64,000 nt of DNA from CAUZWH01 sp965247665 (GTDB lineage: Bacteria > Pseudomonadota > Alphaproteobacteria > SHVV01): assembly GCA_965247665.1 (NCBI GenBank), contig CBDFHH010000004.1, positions 620,001 through 684,000 of the forward strand, written 5' to 3'. Shown here in pieces: positions 43,411 to 51,589 of this stretch. Below the pieces are notes generated by a model. That model saw only the letters and a program-made list of their open reading frames with translations, made no database searches and was not told where the DNA came from. Made by a program: the position numbers and the translations under genes. The number at the start of each line of letters is the position of its first letter. The first letter of the stretch is position 1.

Positions 43411-46008
43411 TTACTCGGCGGCCGCTTTCGGCGCCGTGTCCTTGGCCGATTTGGCCGCCGCCTTGCTCTTGCGCTTGGTGCGCTTGGGTCTTTTTCCCTT
43501 GGCCGCCTTCGTTCGCAGCAGCGCGATTGCCTCGTCGACCGTTAATGCGTCGGGTTCGCAGCCCGCCGGCAACGTGGCATTGATCCCCTTATGCGTGACG
43601 TACGGCCCGTAGCGGCCGTTCTTAACGGAGATTTCGCCGCCATCCGGATGCTCGCCTAGGGATCTGAGAACCTGGTATTGGCGCCGCCCGCGGCGCGGTT
43701 CAGCGAGCAACGAAACCGCCCGATTGAGTCCGATCGTCACGACATCGTCGTCGGCCGGGATCGAGACATAGGATCCGTCGTGGCGCAGGAATGGGCCATA
43801 GCGGCCGATTCCCGCAGTGATCTTGTGGCCGGTTTCGGGATGCGCACCAACTTCGCGCGGCAGCGCCAGCAGGCCGAGGGCGGTGTCGATGGTGAGCTCG
43901 GTCGCAGAGATGCCCTTGGGCAACGCGACCCGCTTGGGTTTCCCGTCTACCTCGGTCTCCCCGAGTTGGACGTAGTAGCCGAAGGGACCCTTGCGCAGAG
44001 TCACCGCGAGATCGCTCTCGGGATCCTTGCCGAGCGTAACCGGACCGTCGGCCGCAATATCGGTCTCGCCGCCGAGCCGTGTAGCCGAGAGACGCCTGGT
44101 GTAACGACAATCGGGATAGTTGGAGCAGCCCACGAAGGCCCCGTGGCGGCCGATCTTCAGGCTGAGACGGCCATCGGCACAACTGGTGCAGGCACGGGGA
44201 TCGGTCGTGCCCTCCGCAGGTGGGAAGACGTGGGGCGCGAGAATGTCGTTCAACGCGTCGAGAACCTCACGTACGCGCAACTCGTCGATCCCGTCGACCG
44301 CGGGTTTGAACGCAGTCCAAAACCGATCAAGCACATCGGTCCAGTCGACCTGCCCGGCGGAGATTTCATCGAGTTGATCCTCAAGCTCGGCCGTGAAACC
44401 GTATTCGACATAGCGTTCGAAAAAGCCGACCAGGAAAGCGGTGACCAGTTGACCGCGGTCTTCGGGGACAAAGCGTCCTCTCTCGAGGCGGACATAATCC
44501 CGGTCCTGGAGGACTGCGAGGGTGCTGGCGTAAGTCGAAGGGCGTCCGATCCCGAGCTCTTCGAGCCGCCTGACCAGAGTCGCTTCCGAGAAACGGGGCG
44601 GCGGTTCGGTGAAGTGTTGGCTCGGCGTAACGTCGCCGCGAATGAGAACCTGTCCCGGTGAAATGTTGGGCAGCGAGCGGTCGTCATCGCTCTCCGGCTG
44701 GTCGTCGCGCCCTTCCCGATAAACCTTGAGGAAACCGTCGAACAGCGTGATCGATCCGGTCGCACGCAGCACGCAGGAGGCGTCGGCGGCCGTGATATCG
44801 ACGGTTGCCCGCTCGATGCGCGCATTCGCCATCTGGCTGGCGAGGGTACGTTTCCAGATCAACTCGTAGAGACGCTGCTGGTCGCCGTCGAGATATGGCG
44901 CCATCTGCCCAGGCGAGCGGCGGATATCGGTCGGGCGGATCGCCTCATGAGCTTCCTGTGCGTTTTTGGCGGCCGAGCGATAAGTTCGTGCTTTCTCCGG
45001 CAGGTATGCCCCGCTGTACTTGTTGGCGATCATGCTGCGGCAAGCGGCGATTGCCTCGCCGGCGATCTGTACGCCATCGGTCCGCATGTAGGTGATGAGC
45101 CCGACCGTCTCGCCGCCAATGTCGATGCCTTCGTACAGCCGCTGTGCTACCTGCATCGTACGTTGTGGGCGCAAACGAATCTTGCGCGATGCTTCCTGCT
45201 GCAACGTCGAAGTGGTGAAAGGCGGCGGCGGTCTACGCTGCTGTTCCTTGCGCGCGACTTCCGAGACCGCGAACCCCGATGCACGAGATATGATCGCGAC
45301 CGCAGCGTCGGCGGCGGCTTTGTCGGGCAGGTCGAACTTGTCGAGTTTGTCGCCGTTGAGAACGATCAGCCGCGTTGTAAACGCTGCCGCCTCCGGTCCG
45401 TCTGTGGTCGTGAAATCGACCTCGATGGTCCAGTATTCCTCAGTAACGAACGCCTCGATCTCGAGCTCGCGTTCGCACACCAGCCGCAGCGCCACGGATT
45501 GTACCCGGCCCGCCGAGCGTGCACCCGGGAGCTTGCGCCAAAGCACTGGCGACAAGGTAAAGCCGACGAGATAGTCGAGCGCGCGGCGCGCTTGCTGCGC
45601 GTTGACCAGGCTCATGTCGATGTCGCGTGGGCTGGTGATGGCCTCGATCACGGCGCGCTTGGTGACCTCGTAGAAGACGACGCGCTTGACGTCGATCGAA
45701 TCGATGGCTCCCTGGTTCTTCAGTGCCTGCAGGACATGCCAGGAAATTGCCTCGCCTTCGCGATCGGGGTCGGTCGCGAGATAAAGGTGCGACGCACCCT
45801 TCAAAGCTCTAGCGATCTCGGCGAGATGTTTCTTCGCGCGGTCGTCGACCTCATAAGTCATCGCGAAGTTTTGGTCGGGCCGCACGGAGCCGTCTTTGGA
45901 GGGTAAATCGCGGACGTGGCCGTAGCTGGCGAGAACTTTGTAACCCTCGCCCAGATACTTGTTGATCGTCTTGGCCTTGGCCGGCGATTCGACGACGACG
46001 ACGTCCAT
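43411..46008 (-). CDS. topA: DNA topoisomerase I
   Basis: An 865-residue type IA topoisomerase that relaxes negative supercoils. The TOPRIM domain opens with VVVESPAKAKTINKYLG; the acidic DPDREGEAISWH triad is at about residues 78-89; the active-site tyrosine lies in GLITYMRTDGV near residue 307. The C-terminal part has one clear four-cysteine zinc finger (CTSCADG and CSNYPDC), then glycine-rich GxFGYYVQLG repeats of the alphaproteobacterial type. The Lys/Ala-rich tail (about 40 residues) binds DNA and is typical. Confidence 0.97.
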   Translation of the reverse strand: MDVVVVESPAKAKTINKYLGEGYKVLASYGHVRDLPSKDGSVRPDQNFAMTYEVDDRAKKHLAEIARALKGASHLYLATDPDREGEAISWHVLQALKNQGAIDSIDVKRVVFYEVTKRAVIEAITSPRDIDMSLVNAQQARRALDYLVGFTLSPVLWRKLPGARSAGRVQSVALRLVCERELEIEAFVTEEYWTIEVDFTTTDGPEAAAFTTRLIVLNGDKLDKFDLPDKAAADAAVAIISRASGFAVSEVARKEQQRRPPPPFTTSTLQQEASRKIRLRPQRTMQVAQRLYEGIDIGGETVGLITYMRTDGVQIAGEAIAACRSMIANKYSGAYLPEKARTYRSAAKNAQEAHEAIRPTDIRRSPGQMAPYLDGDQQRLYELIWKRTLASQMANARIERATVDITAADASCVLRATGSITLFDGFLKVYREGRDDQPESDDDRSLPNISPGQVLIRGDVTPSQHFTEPPPRFSEATLVRRLEELGIGRPSTYASTLAVLQDRDYVRLERGRFVPEDRGQLVTAFLVGFFERYVEYGFTAELEDQLDEISAGQVDWTDVLDRFWTAFKPAVDGIDELRVREVLDALNDILAPHVFPPAEGTTDPRACTSCADGRLSLKIGRHGAFVGCSNYPDCRYTRRLSATRLGGETDIAADGPVTLGKDPESDLAVTLRKGPFGYYVQLGETEVDGKPKRVALPKGISATELTIDTALGLLALPREVGAHPETGHKITAGIGRYGPFLRHDGSYVSIPADDDVVTIGLNRAVSLLAEPRRGRRQYQVLRSLGEHPDGGEISVKNGRYGPYVTHKGINATLPAGCEPDALTVDEAIALLRTKAAKGKRPKRTKRKSKAAAKSAKDTAPKAAAE

Positions 46009-46065
46009 GGCGCGTTTACTACTCCTTACTACTCCGTGGCACCGCTTAACGGCGAAACCGACCAG

Positions 46066-47202
46066 CTAGGGCGATGAGTCTATGAGGGAAACCCGATTTC
46101 CAGGATGCCGCGCGAGACGGCCCGCCAGCTCAAGCTCCAGCAAAATGGTCAATACCGCCGAGGGAGTCAAATGAGACTGGCGAACAAGCTCGTCAACCTC
46201 CACCGGCGTCGGGCTTAGCAATTCGCTAATCGCATCGCGTCCCTGCGCGATCTCGCCGGGGTCGGGTTCTTGGTCCTCGGCGGATTCGAGCGTCGGCGCG
46301 AACGCAGGAGGTTCGGGCGCTTCCGGTGCGGCGAAAGCCATGGCGCGAAGCACGTCGTCGGCGGTTTCTACCAGAGTTGCGCCGTTGCGGATCATATCGT
46401 TGCAACCGCGGTAGCGGGGATCGCGCGGGGAGCCGGGGACGGCGAGCACTTCGCGGCCCTGCTCCGCGGCGAGGCGGGCCGTGATCAGCGAGCCCGACTT
46501 CAAGGCTGCTTCGACCACCAGGACGCCGCGGGCGAGGCCTGAAACCAAGCGGTTACGCCGTGGAAAATGACGCGCCTGCGGGGGCGTGCCCGCCCGCATC
46601 TCGCTAAACAGGGCGCCGCGTTCGCCGATCTCCGCCTGGAGCTCGGCATGTTCGGGCGGGTAGACAATGTCGATGCCGACGGCCGCGACACCGATAGTGC
46701 CGTGATCGAGTGCGCCTGCATGGGCCGCGGCGTCGATGCCGCGGGCGAGGCCGGATGCGATCACGTAACCCGCGCGGCTCAGCTCGTTGGCGATCTCGCG
46801 GGTGAATCGCCGTCCCGATGCCGACGCATTGCGCGCGCCGACGATCGCCAGGATCGCACGATTCAACAGATCTCGATCTCCTTTGACCGTAATCAGCGGA
46901 GGCGGATCTCCGATCGCGGCGAGTGCTACGGGATAAGCCGACTCGCCAAGCGCCAGCCAGGTGGCGCCGAAAGCCTGAACGGCAGCGAACTCTTGCTCGG
47001 CATCCGCCCGGGAACAGATGCGGGACTTGCGCTGACCTCCGCGCGCCGCCAGTTCGGGAAGATGCTCGATCGCACGCGCCGCGGATCCGAATCGCTCGAG
47101 GAGCTGGTAGAACCCGATCGGACCGACATTGCCGCTCCGAATCAAGCGCAACCAGTCACATCTTTCGACATCGTTCCGGGGTGGCGTGATCGCGGCCGTC
47201 AT
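46066..47202 (-). CDS. dprA: DNA-processing protein DprA
   Basis: A 378-residue protein that loads RecA on incoming single-stranded DNA. An N-terminal SAM-like domain (NVGPIGFYQLLERFGS) precedes the Rossmann fold (AIVGARNASASGRRFTREIA, ASGLARGIDAAAHAGAL, SEMRAGTPPQARHFPRRNR). A C-terminal winged helix (VDELVRQSHLTPSAVLTIL) is present. The ATG at 47202 is used; the longer frame reads into unrelated sequence. Spacing to topA is 57 bp and to plsY 138 bp. Confidence 0.94.
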   Translation of the reverse strand: MTAAITPPRNDVERCDWLRLIRSGNVGPIGFYQLLERFGSAARAIEHLPELAARGGQRKSRICSRADAEQEFAAVQAFGATWLALGESAYPVALAAIGDPPPLITVKGDRDLLNRAILAIVGARNASASGRRFTREIANELSRAGYVIASGLARGIDAAAHAGALDHGTIGVAAVGIDIVYPPEHAELQAEIGERGALFSEMRAGTPPQARHFPRRNRLVSGLARGVLVVEAALKSGSLITARLAAEQGREVLAVPGSPRDPRYRGCNDMIRNGATLVETADDVLRAMAFAAPEAPEPPAFAPTLESAEDQEPDPGEIAQGRDAISELLSPTPVEVDELVRQSHLTPSAVLTILLELELAGRLARHPGNRVSLIDSSP

Positions 47203-47340
47203 CTGTCCATACGAGAGTCCTTCAGGATTGATTCCTTTCGGCCATCCCGCTCCCCGTTCCCGGCCCGGCACTCCAAGACTACCCCAACCGAGTGGTCGGG
47301 CTCGAGGGACTTCAAGGTTCAAGCCCGGGTTTGAAGTGCT

Positions 47341-48132
47341 CTAAGAGGCGCCGCGGATCCTGCTTTCCTCGCCGCGCGCCAGCCGAAGGATATTGTCGCG
47401 GTGGCGAATGACGATGACGAATGCAAGAAACACCGCGAACTCGATGCGCTGAAGGTCGGTTTGGTAGATACCCGACAGCATGTGCGTCGAACTCGACAAA
47501 TACCATGTCACGACCGCAGCAAGCACGAAGGTCGAGAGCGCGGCGAGCGACGAGAATCTGGATATTGCGGTGACAATCAGCCATACCGCGCAGGCGGCGA
47601 TACCCACCGGCCATGCCATCGCCAGCAGGATCCCGAGGCCGGTTGCGACGCCCTTGCCGCCCCAGGCAAACCATGTCGCGAGAGCGAGAATTCCTATGCC
47701 CGCGAGCGCCGGCAGCCACCCGCCACCACCGGCCACCAGAATGTAGGCGATGATCAGCCCGGCGAGCGACGCGATGGTCTTGAACGTCGCGCGGGCATTG
47801 TCGATCCCCAGCCACACGGGAAAAAGGTGGCCAAGCAAGGCGCCGCCGCCTGCCAGTATCGCAAAGTCCTGGGTCAGGTAGGCGTAGGCGACAAGGGTCG
47901 CGGCGGCGCCTTTGCCACCGTCGAGGAGCAGCGTAGCCAGCGCCAGCCCCTTGCGGCCGGTACGCAATACATTGGTTGCGCCGATGTTCCCCGAACCGAT
48001 CGAGCGGATGTCCCCGGCGCCGCCGAGCCGGGTCAGCACCGGCCCAAAGGGGATCGAGCCGAGGAGATAACCGGCCAAGGCGGTCGCATAGAATGGCCAG
48101 ACAAACGCGAAGCCACCGAGCGGATCCGGCAT
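47341..48132 (-). CDS. plsY: glycerol-3-phosphate acyltransferase PlsY with extra internal segment
   Basis: An inner-membrane enzyme that acylates glycerol-3-phosphate using acyl-phosphate. Motif 1 (SGNIGATNVLR) is at residues 47-57, motif 2 (GGKGVATGLG) at 158-167, and the C-terminal HRDNILRL at 244-251. The protein has 263 residues instead of about 200. The difference is a hydrophobic stretch of about 46 residues (about 110-157) between the VWLG and the GGKG motif, which usually follow one another directly. It could add two membrane passes and alter topology. Catalytic motifs are otherwise intact, so I still call it PlsY. Confidence 0.9.
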   Translation of the reverse strand: MPDPLGGFAFVWPFYATALAGYLLGSIPFGPVLTRLGGAGDIRSIGSGNIGATNVLRTGRKGLALATLLLDGGKGAAATLVAYAYLTQDFAILAGGGALLGHLFPVWLGIDNARATFKTIASLAGLIIAYILVAGGGGWLPALAGIGILALATWFAWGGKGVATGLGILLAMAWPVGIAACAVWLIVTAISRFSSLAALSTFVLAAVVTWYLSSSTHMLSGIYQTDLQRIEFAVFLAFVIVIRHRDNILRLARGEESRIRGAS

Positions 48133-48142
48133 GGCGAGGGGA

Positions 48143-49447
48143 TCAGACTCCGTTCAGTCGGTGGACGAGATTGCCTCCCACCACCGTAATGGTCGCGCGT
48201 CCCTGGACGGGGCGGTCTTCGAAAGGCGTGTTCTTGGATTTCGAGCGAAAGGCGTCGGCGTCGATGACCCAGGGAGCATCGGGGTCGAAAATCACGAGAT
48301 CGGCGGGAGTGCCGGCTTTGAGAGTACCGCGGCGGAGCCCCAGCAGTTCGGCCGGCCTGCTGACGACCTTGGCGAGGAACGCGGAGAGATTGAGGTGGCC
48401 GTTATGAACCAGCTCGAGCCCGACCGGGAGCAGAGTCTCGAGCCCGACCGCCCCGTCCTCGGCCTGCTCGAAGGGTAAGCGCTTGCTTTCCTGGTCTTGC
48501 GGCATGTGGCTCGAAGCGATCACGTCGATGGTCCCATCGGCCAGCGCCTCGACCACGGCGCGGCGGTCGTCTTCGCTGCGCAGCGGCGGCGATAGTTTGG
48601 CGAAGGTGCGGTAGCTTCCGACCGAATTTTCGTTAAGCGCGAAATGGGCCGGCGATACCCCGCAGCTCACGGGCAATCCGCGTTTCTTGGCGTCGCGGAT
48701 GGCCGCCAGCGCGGCCGCTGTCGAGACGCTGGGCACGTGGTAGCGCGCGCCTGTGAGTTCGACCAGGCGAATGTCGCGCTCGATCATGATCACTTCAGCG
48801 GCAGCCGGAATGCCGGGCAGGCCCAAGCGCGTCGCGACCTCTCCCTCGTTCATGCAGCCATTCCCGCTCAGCGACGGCTCGGCGGCGTGCTGCATGATCA
48901 AAATGTCGACGCTCGACGCATAGCTCAACACCCGGCGCATGACCAGCGCATCGGCGACCGCATGCGTGCCGTCGGTCAACGCAACCGCCCCGGCCGACTT
49001 CAGTAGCCCCATCTCGGTCATCTCGCGCCCGGTCAGCCCTCTCGTGATCGCGGCGGTCGGCAGAATGCTGACGACTGCGTTTTCACGCGCCTGGCGGGCG
49101 ACGAACTCGACCAAGGCAATATCGTCGATCACCGGATCGGTTTCCGGCATCATGGCGATGGTGGTGACGCCGCCGACCGCAGCGGCTTCGCTCGCCGTCG
49201 CCATCGTTTCCTTGTGCTCTGCGCCGGGTTCGCCGATGAACACCCGCATATCGATTAGACCCGGCGCCAAGCATTGCCCGGCGCAGTCGATCGTTTCGAC
49301 GCCGTCGGGGACGCCGTCAGCGAACAGGGAAGGGCCGGAATCGGCGATCAAGTGGCCGTCCACCAAGACCGCCCCGCGCTGATCCAAGCCGGTGGAAGGA
49401 TCGAGGAGCCGAGCGTTGACGAACGCTTTGCGCCGCCCCTTGTTCAC
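48143..49447 (-). CDS. pyrC: dihydroorotase-like protein, predicted inactive (PyrC')
   Basis: A 434-residue homologue of type I dihydroorotase. Key metal ligands are lost: the HxH that normally follows the first strand is R68-x-F70 (DMRVFIGEPG), and the catalytic TDH is S312-S313-H314 (IASSHMPQ). Other ligands such as H187 and H237 remain. The MNEGEVATRLGLPGIPAAAE block is well conserved. The GTG start at 49447 overlaps the pyrB stop (GTGA). In other bacteria such inactive PyrC' subunits hold aspartate transcarbamoylase in its active dodecamer, so that role is inferred; a true dihydroorotase must be elsewhere. Confidence 0.9.
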   Translation of the reverse strand: MNKGRRKAFVNARLLDPSTGLDQRGAVLVDGHLIADSGPSLFADGVPDGVETIDCAGQCLAPGLIDMRVFIGEPGAEHKETMATASEAAAVGGVTTIAMMPETDPVIDDIALVEFVARQARENAVVSILPTAAITRGLTGREMTEMGLLKSAGAVALTDGTHAVADALVMRRVLSYASSVDILIMQHAAEPSLSGNGCMNEGEVATRLGLPGIPAAAEVIMIERDIRLVELTGARYHVPSVSTAAALAAIRDAKKRGLPVSCGVSPAHFALNENSVGSYRTFAKLSPPLRSEDDRRAVVEALADGTIDVIASSHMPQDQESKRLPFEQAEDGAVGLETLLPVGLELVHNGHLNLSAFLAKVVSRPAELLGLRRGTLKAGTPADLVIFDPDAPWVIDADAFRSKSKNTPFEDRPVQGRATITVVGGNLVHRLNGV

Positions 49448-50448
49448 GGCGCGCCGCTGCGCACTTTTTCGAGCAGGATCTCGGTGCGATCCTCGGCCGG
49501 CCGATTGGCAATCGGCAAAAGCAGCGCGTGCAGGCACGCCATGCGCACGGCAACTCCCATCTCGACCTGCTCGCGGATCACGCTGCGATCGATATCGTCG
49601 GCGATCTCGGTGTCGATTTCCACGCCCCGGTTCATCGGACCGGGGTGCATCACGAGGGCGTCCTTCTTGGCCAGTGCCAGCTTCTTGCGGTCGAGGCCGT
49701 AGAAGGTGAAATACTCGCGGATCGACGGCACGAATGAGCCGCGCATACGCTCGGTCTGCAGCCGCAGCATCATGATGATGTCGCAGCCGACAAGTCCCTG
49801 CCGCATATCGGTGAACGGCGTCACGCCGAGGCGCTCGGCGTTGGGTGGCAGCAGCGTTGGCGGCGAGATGACGCGCAGTTCCGCGCCCATCGCGTTAAGC
49901 AGGAGGATGTTGGAGCGCGCAACCCGGCTGTGCAGCACGTCTCCGCAGATCGCGATGCGCAGACCGGTCAATTTGCCGCGCCGGCGCCGGATCGTCAGCG
50001 CGTCGAGCAGGGCCTGCGTCGGGTGTTCGTGACTGCCGTCGCCGGCGTTGATGACCGAACAATCGACTTTCCGCGACAACAGTTCGACCGCGCCGCTCTC
50101 GGGATGCCGGACCACGAGGACGTCCGGGTGCATGGCATTGAGAGTCATCGCGGTGTCGATGAGGGTTTCGCCCTTTTTTATCGCCGAGCCCTCGATCGAC
50201 ATGTTGATGGTGTCGGCCCCAAGCCGCTTGCCGGCCAGTTCGAACGAGGTGCGCGTGCGGGTCGACGACTCGAAGAAAACGTTGATCTGCGTTCGCCCGC
50301 GCAGCAGCGATTGCTTCTTGTCGACCTGGCGGTTGAGCTCGACATAGGTGTCGGCGAGGTCGAGAAGTTCGGTGATTTCGGAAGGCGACAACCCCTCGAT
50401 ACCGAGCAGATGGCGGTGCGAGAGGTGGATCGAACCCGGGGGTGTCAT
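49444..50448 (-). CDS. pyrB: aspartate carbamoyltransferase catalytic subunit
   Basis: A 334-residue enzyme of pyrimidine synthesis that joins carbamoyl phosphate and aspartate. The carbamoyl-phosphate site FFESSTRTRTSFE is near residue 55. The SIKKGETL-like loop (SAIKKGETLIDTA), the HPTQALLD helix and the PMNRGVEI motif in the C-terminal half are all present. The ATG at 50448 (MTPPGSIHLSHRHLLG) is preferred over the longer frame. It is coupled to pyrC' by a GTGA overlap. No pyrI regulatory subunit gene is adjacent. Confidence 0.96.
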   Translation of the reverse strand: MTPPGSIHLSHRHLLGIEGLSPSEITELLDLADTYVELNRQVDKKQSLLRGRTQINVFFESSTRTRTSFELAGKRLGADTINMSIEGSAIKKGETLIDTAMTLNAMHPDVLVVRHPESGAVELLSRKVDCSVINAGDGSHEHPTQALLDALTIRRRRGKLTGLRIAICGDVLHSRVARSNILLLNAMGAELRVISPPTLLPPNAERLGVTPFTDMRQGLVGCDIIMMLRLQTERMRGSFVPSIREYFTFYGLDRKKLALAKKDALVMHPGPMNRGVEIDTEIADDIDRSVIREQVEMGVAVRMACLHALLLPIANRPAEDRTEILLEKVRSGAP

Positions 50449-50458
50449 TAAAGATCCA

Positions 50459-50725
50459 CTATAAGGTGGCCGGGCTCGCGACGACAAGCGGCGATGCACC
50501 CCAAAAATCCTGCTCAAGGACCCGCGGGCTTATCCGCAGGACGATGGCATCGTCGACCACATAGTCGCCGACATCGAGGAAGACCTCGCGGCGGCCGAGC
50601 GGGTCGGTCTGAAACCGATACTCGAGGTACGAACGGCCGTTCTCGTGCTTCGTGAGGTCACGACAACGCCTGTGCGCGGCCGCGCCGAATCGGTCGGCGT
50701 CTTCGCCTTCGCCGACGGGAGGCAC
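50459..50725 (-). CDS. small hypothetical protein coupled to ruvX
   Basis: An 88-residue open frame whose GTG start overlaps the ruvX stop codon (TAGTG) and which ends 10 bp ahead of pyrB. The central part (HENGRSYLEYRFQTDPLGRR, then EVFLDVGDYVVDDAIVLRIS) alternates hydrophobic residues like beta strands. Codon use resembles the neighbours. I do not recognise a family. The position between two solid genes with tight spacing supports expression. Confidence 0.6.
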   Translation of the reverse strand: MPPVGEGEDADRFGAAAHRRCRDLTKHENGRSYLEYRFQTDPLGRREVFLDVGDYVVDDAIVLRISPRVLEQDFWGASPLVVASPATL

Positions 50726-51189
50726 TAGTTCGTATTTATCGCGTCCAGCGCACCCTGCAGGATGTAGGCGGCGGCCATCTTGTCGACCACCTCCTTTCGG
50801 CGTTGGCGGGAGAGGTCGGCATCGATCATGGTGCGGATCACGGCCGTCGTCGACAAGCGCTCGTCCCAGAACGCCATTGGCAGATCGAGCACCGCCTCGA
50901 GATTGGTCTGGAACTGACGTACCGACTGGCAGCGCGGGCCTTCGCTGCCGTCCATGTTGACGGGCAGGCCGATGACGATGCCGCCCACACTTTCGGCTTT
51001 GGCGAGCGCGCTTACCCGGGCGGCGAGCTCCGAGAATTTTCCGCGCTTGAGCGTGCTGTGGGGCGAGGCGATCACAAGGCGGGTGTCCGACAACGCCATA
51101 CCGAGGGTCTTGCTGCCGACATCGAACCCGAGTAGGCGTTGGCCTGCATCGAGCAACGGTTTCAGCGCCGGAGGGTTGCGGACCAGCAT
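50725..51189 (-). CDS. ruvX: Holliday junction resolvase-like RuvX/YqgF
   Basis: A 154-residue RNase H-fold nuclease, involved in 16S rRNA 5' maturation and possibly in junction resolution. Family blocks are LLGFDVGSKTLGMALSD near residue 19, GGIVIGLPVNMDGSEGPRC near residue 70, and the C-terminal WDERLSTT with the acidic site, followed by the VDKMAAAYILQ helix. It starts 93 bp from gatC, which runs the other way, so both promoters must lie in 51190-51282. Confidence 0.94.
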   Translation of the reverse strand: MLVRNPPALKPLLDAGQRLLGFDVGSKTLGMALSDTRLVIASPHSTLKRGKFSELAARVSALAKAESVGGIVIGLPVNMDGSEGPRCQSVRQFQTNLEAVLDLPMAFWDERLSTTAVIRTMIDADLSRQRRKEVVDKMAAAYILQGALDAINTN

Positions 51190-51282
51190 ACCCGGTGCTA
51201 GCTTCCGCGCCGTTTTTCAGGGACCTGAAAGACCCGAGTTTTCCTTAAAAATGGAGCGGCCATTGCGGCCGCAACGTGGCAC

Positions 51283-51570
51283 ATGTCGTTGGATCACGCC
51301 ACCGTTCGACGTATCGCCCGGTTGGCTCGCCTCGAAGTTTCCGATACCGAGGTCGAATCCTATGTCGACGAGCTCAACAACATCTTGGATTGGATCGACC
51401 AGCTCAGCGAGGTCGACACCGAAAACGTGCCGCCGTTAACCCGCGTCGTCGACATGCAGCTGCCGAAACGCAGGGACGAGATCGCCGACGGCGGCGTGCG
51501 TGACGACATCCTGGCCAACGCTCCGCGCAGCGCCGCCGGCTACTTCGTTGTTCCCAAGGTGGTGGAGTAG
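51283..51570 (+). CDS. gatC: Asp-tRNA(Asn)/Glu-tRNA(Gln) amidotransferase subunit C
   Basis: A 95-residue subunit that tethers GatA to GatB. Its sequence starts MSLDHATVRRIARLARLEVS, and its middle part LNNILDWIDQLSEVDTENVPP and end VVPKVVE are typical. It begins the gatCAB operon, whose complex amidates Glu-tRNA(Gln) (and Asp-tRNA(Asn) if needed). The gatA start is 19 bp downstream. Confidence 0.95.
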   Translation: MSLDHATVRRIARLARLEVSDTEVESYVDELNNILDWIDQLSEVDTENVPPLTRVVDMQLPKRRDEIADGGVRDDILANAPRSAAGYFVVPKVVE

Positions 51571-51589
51571 TCGGAATGGTCGACTAGAG

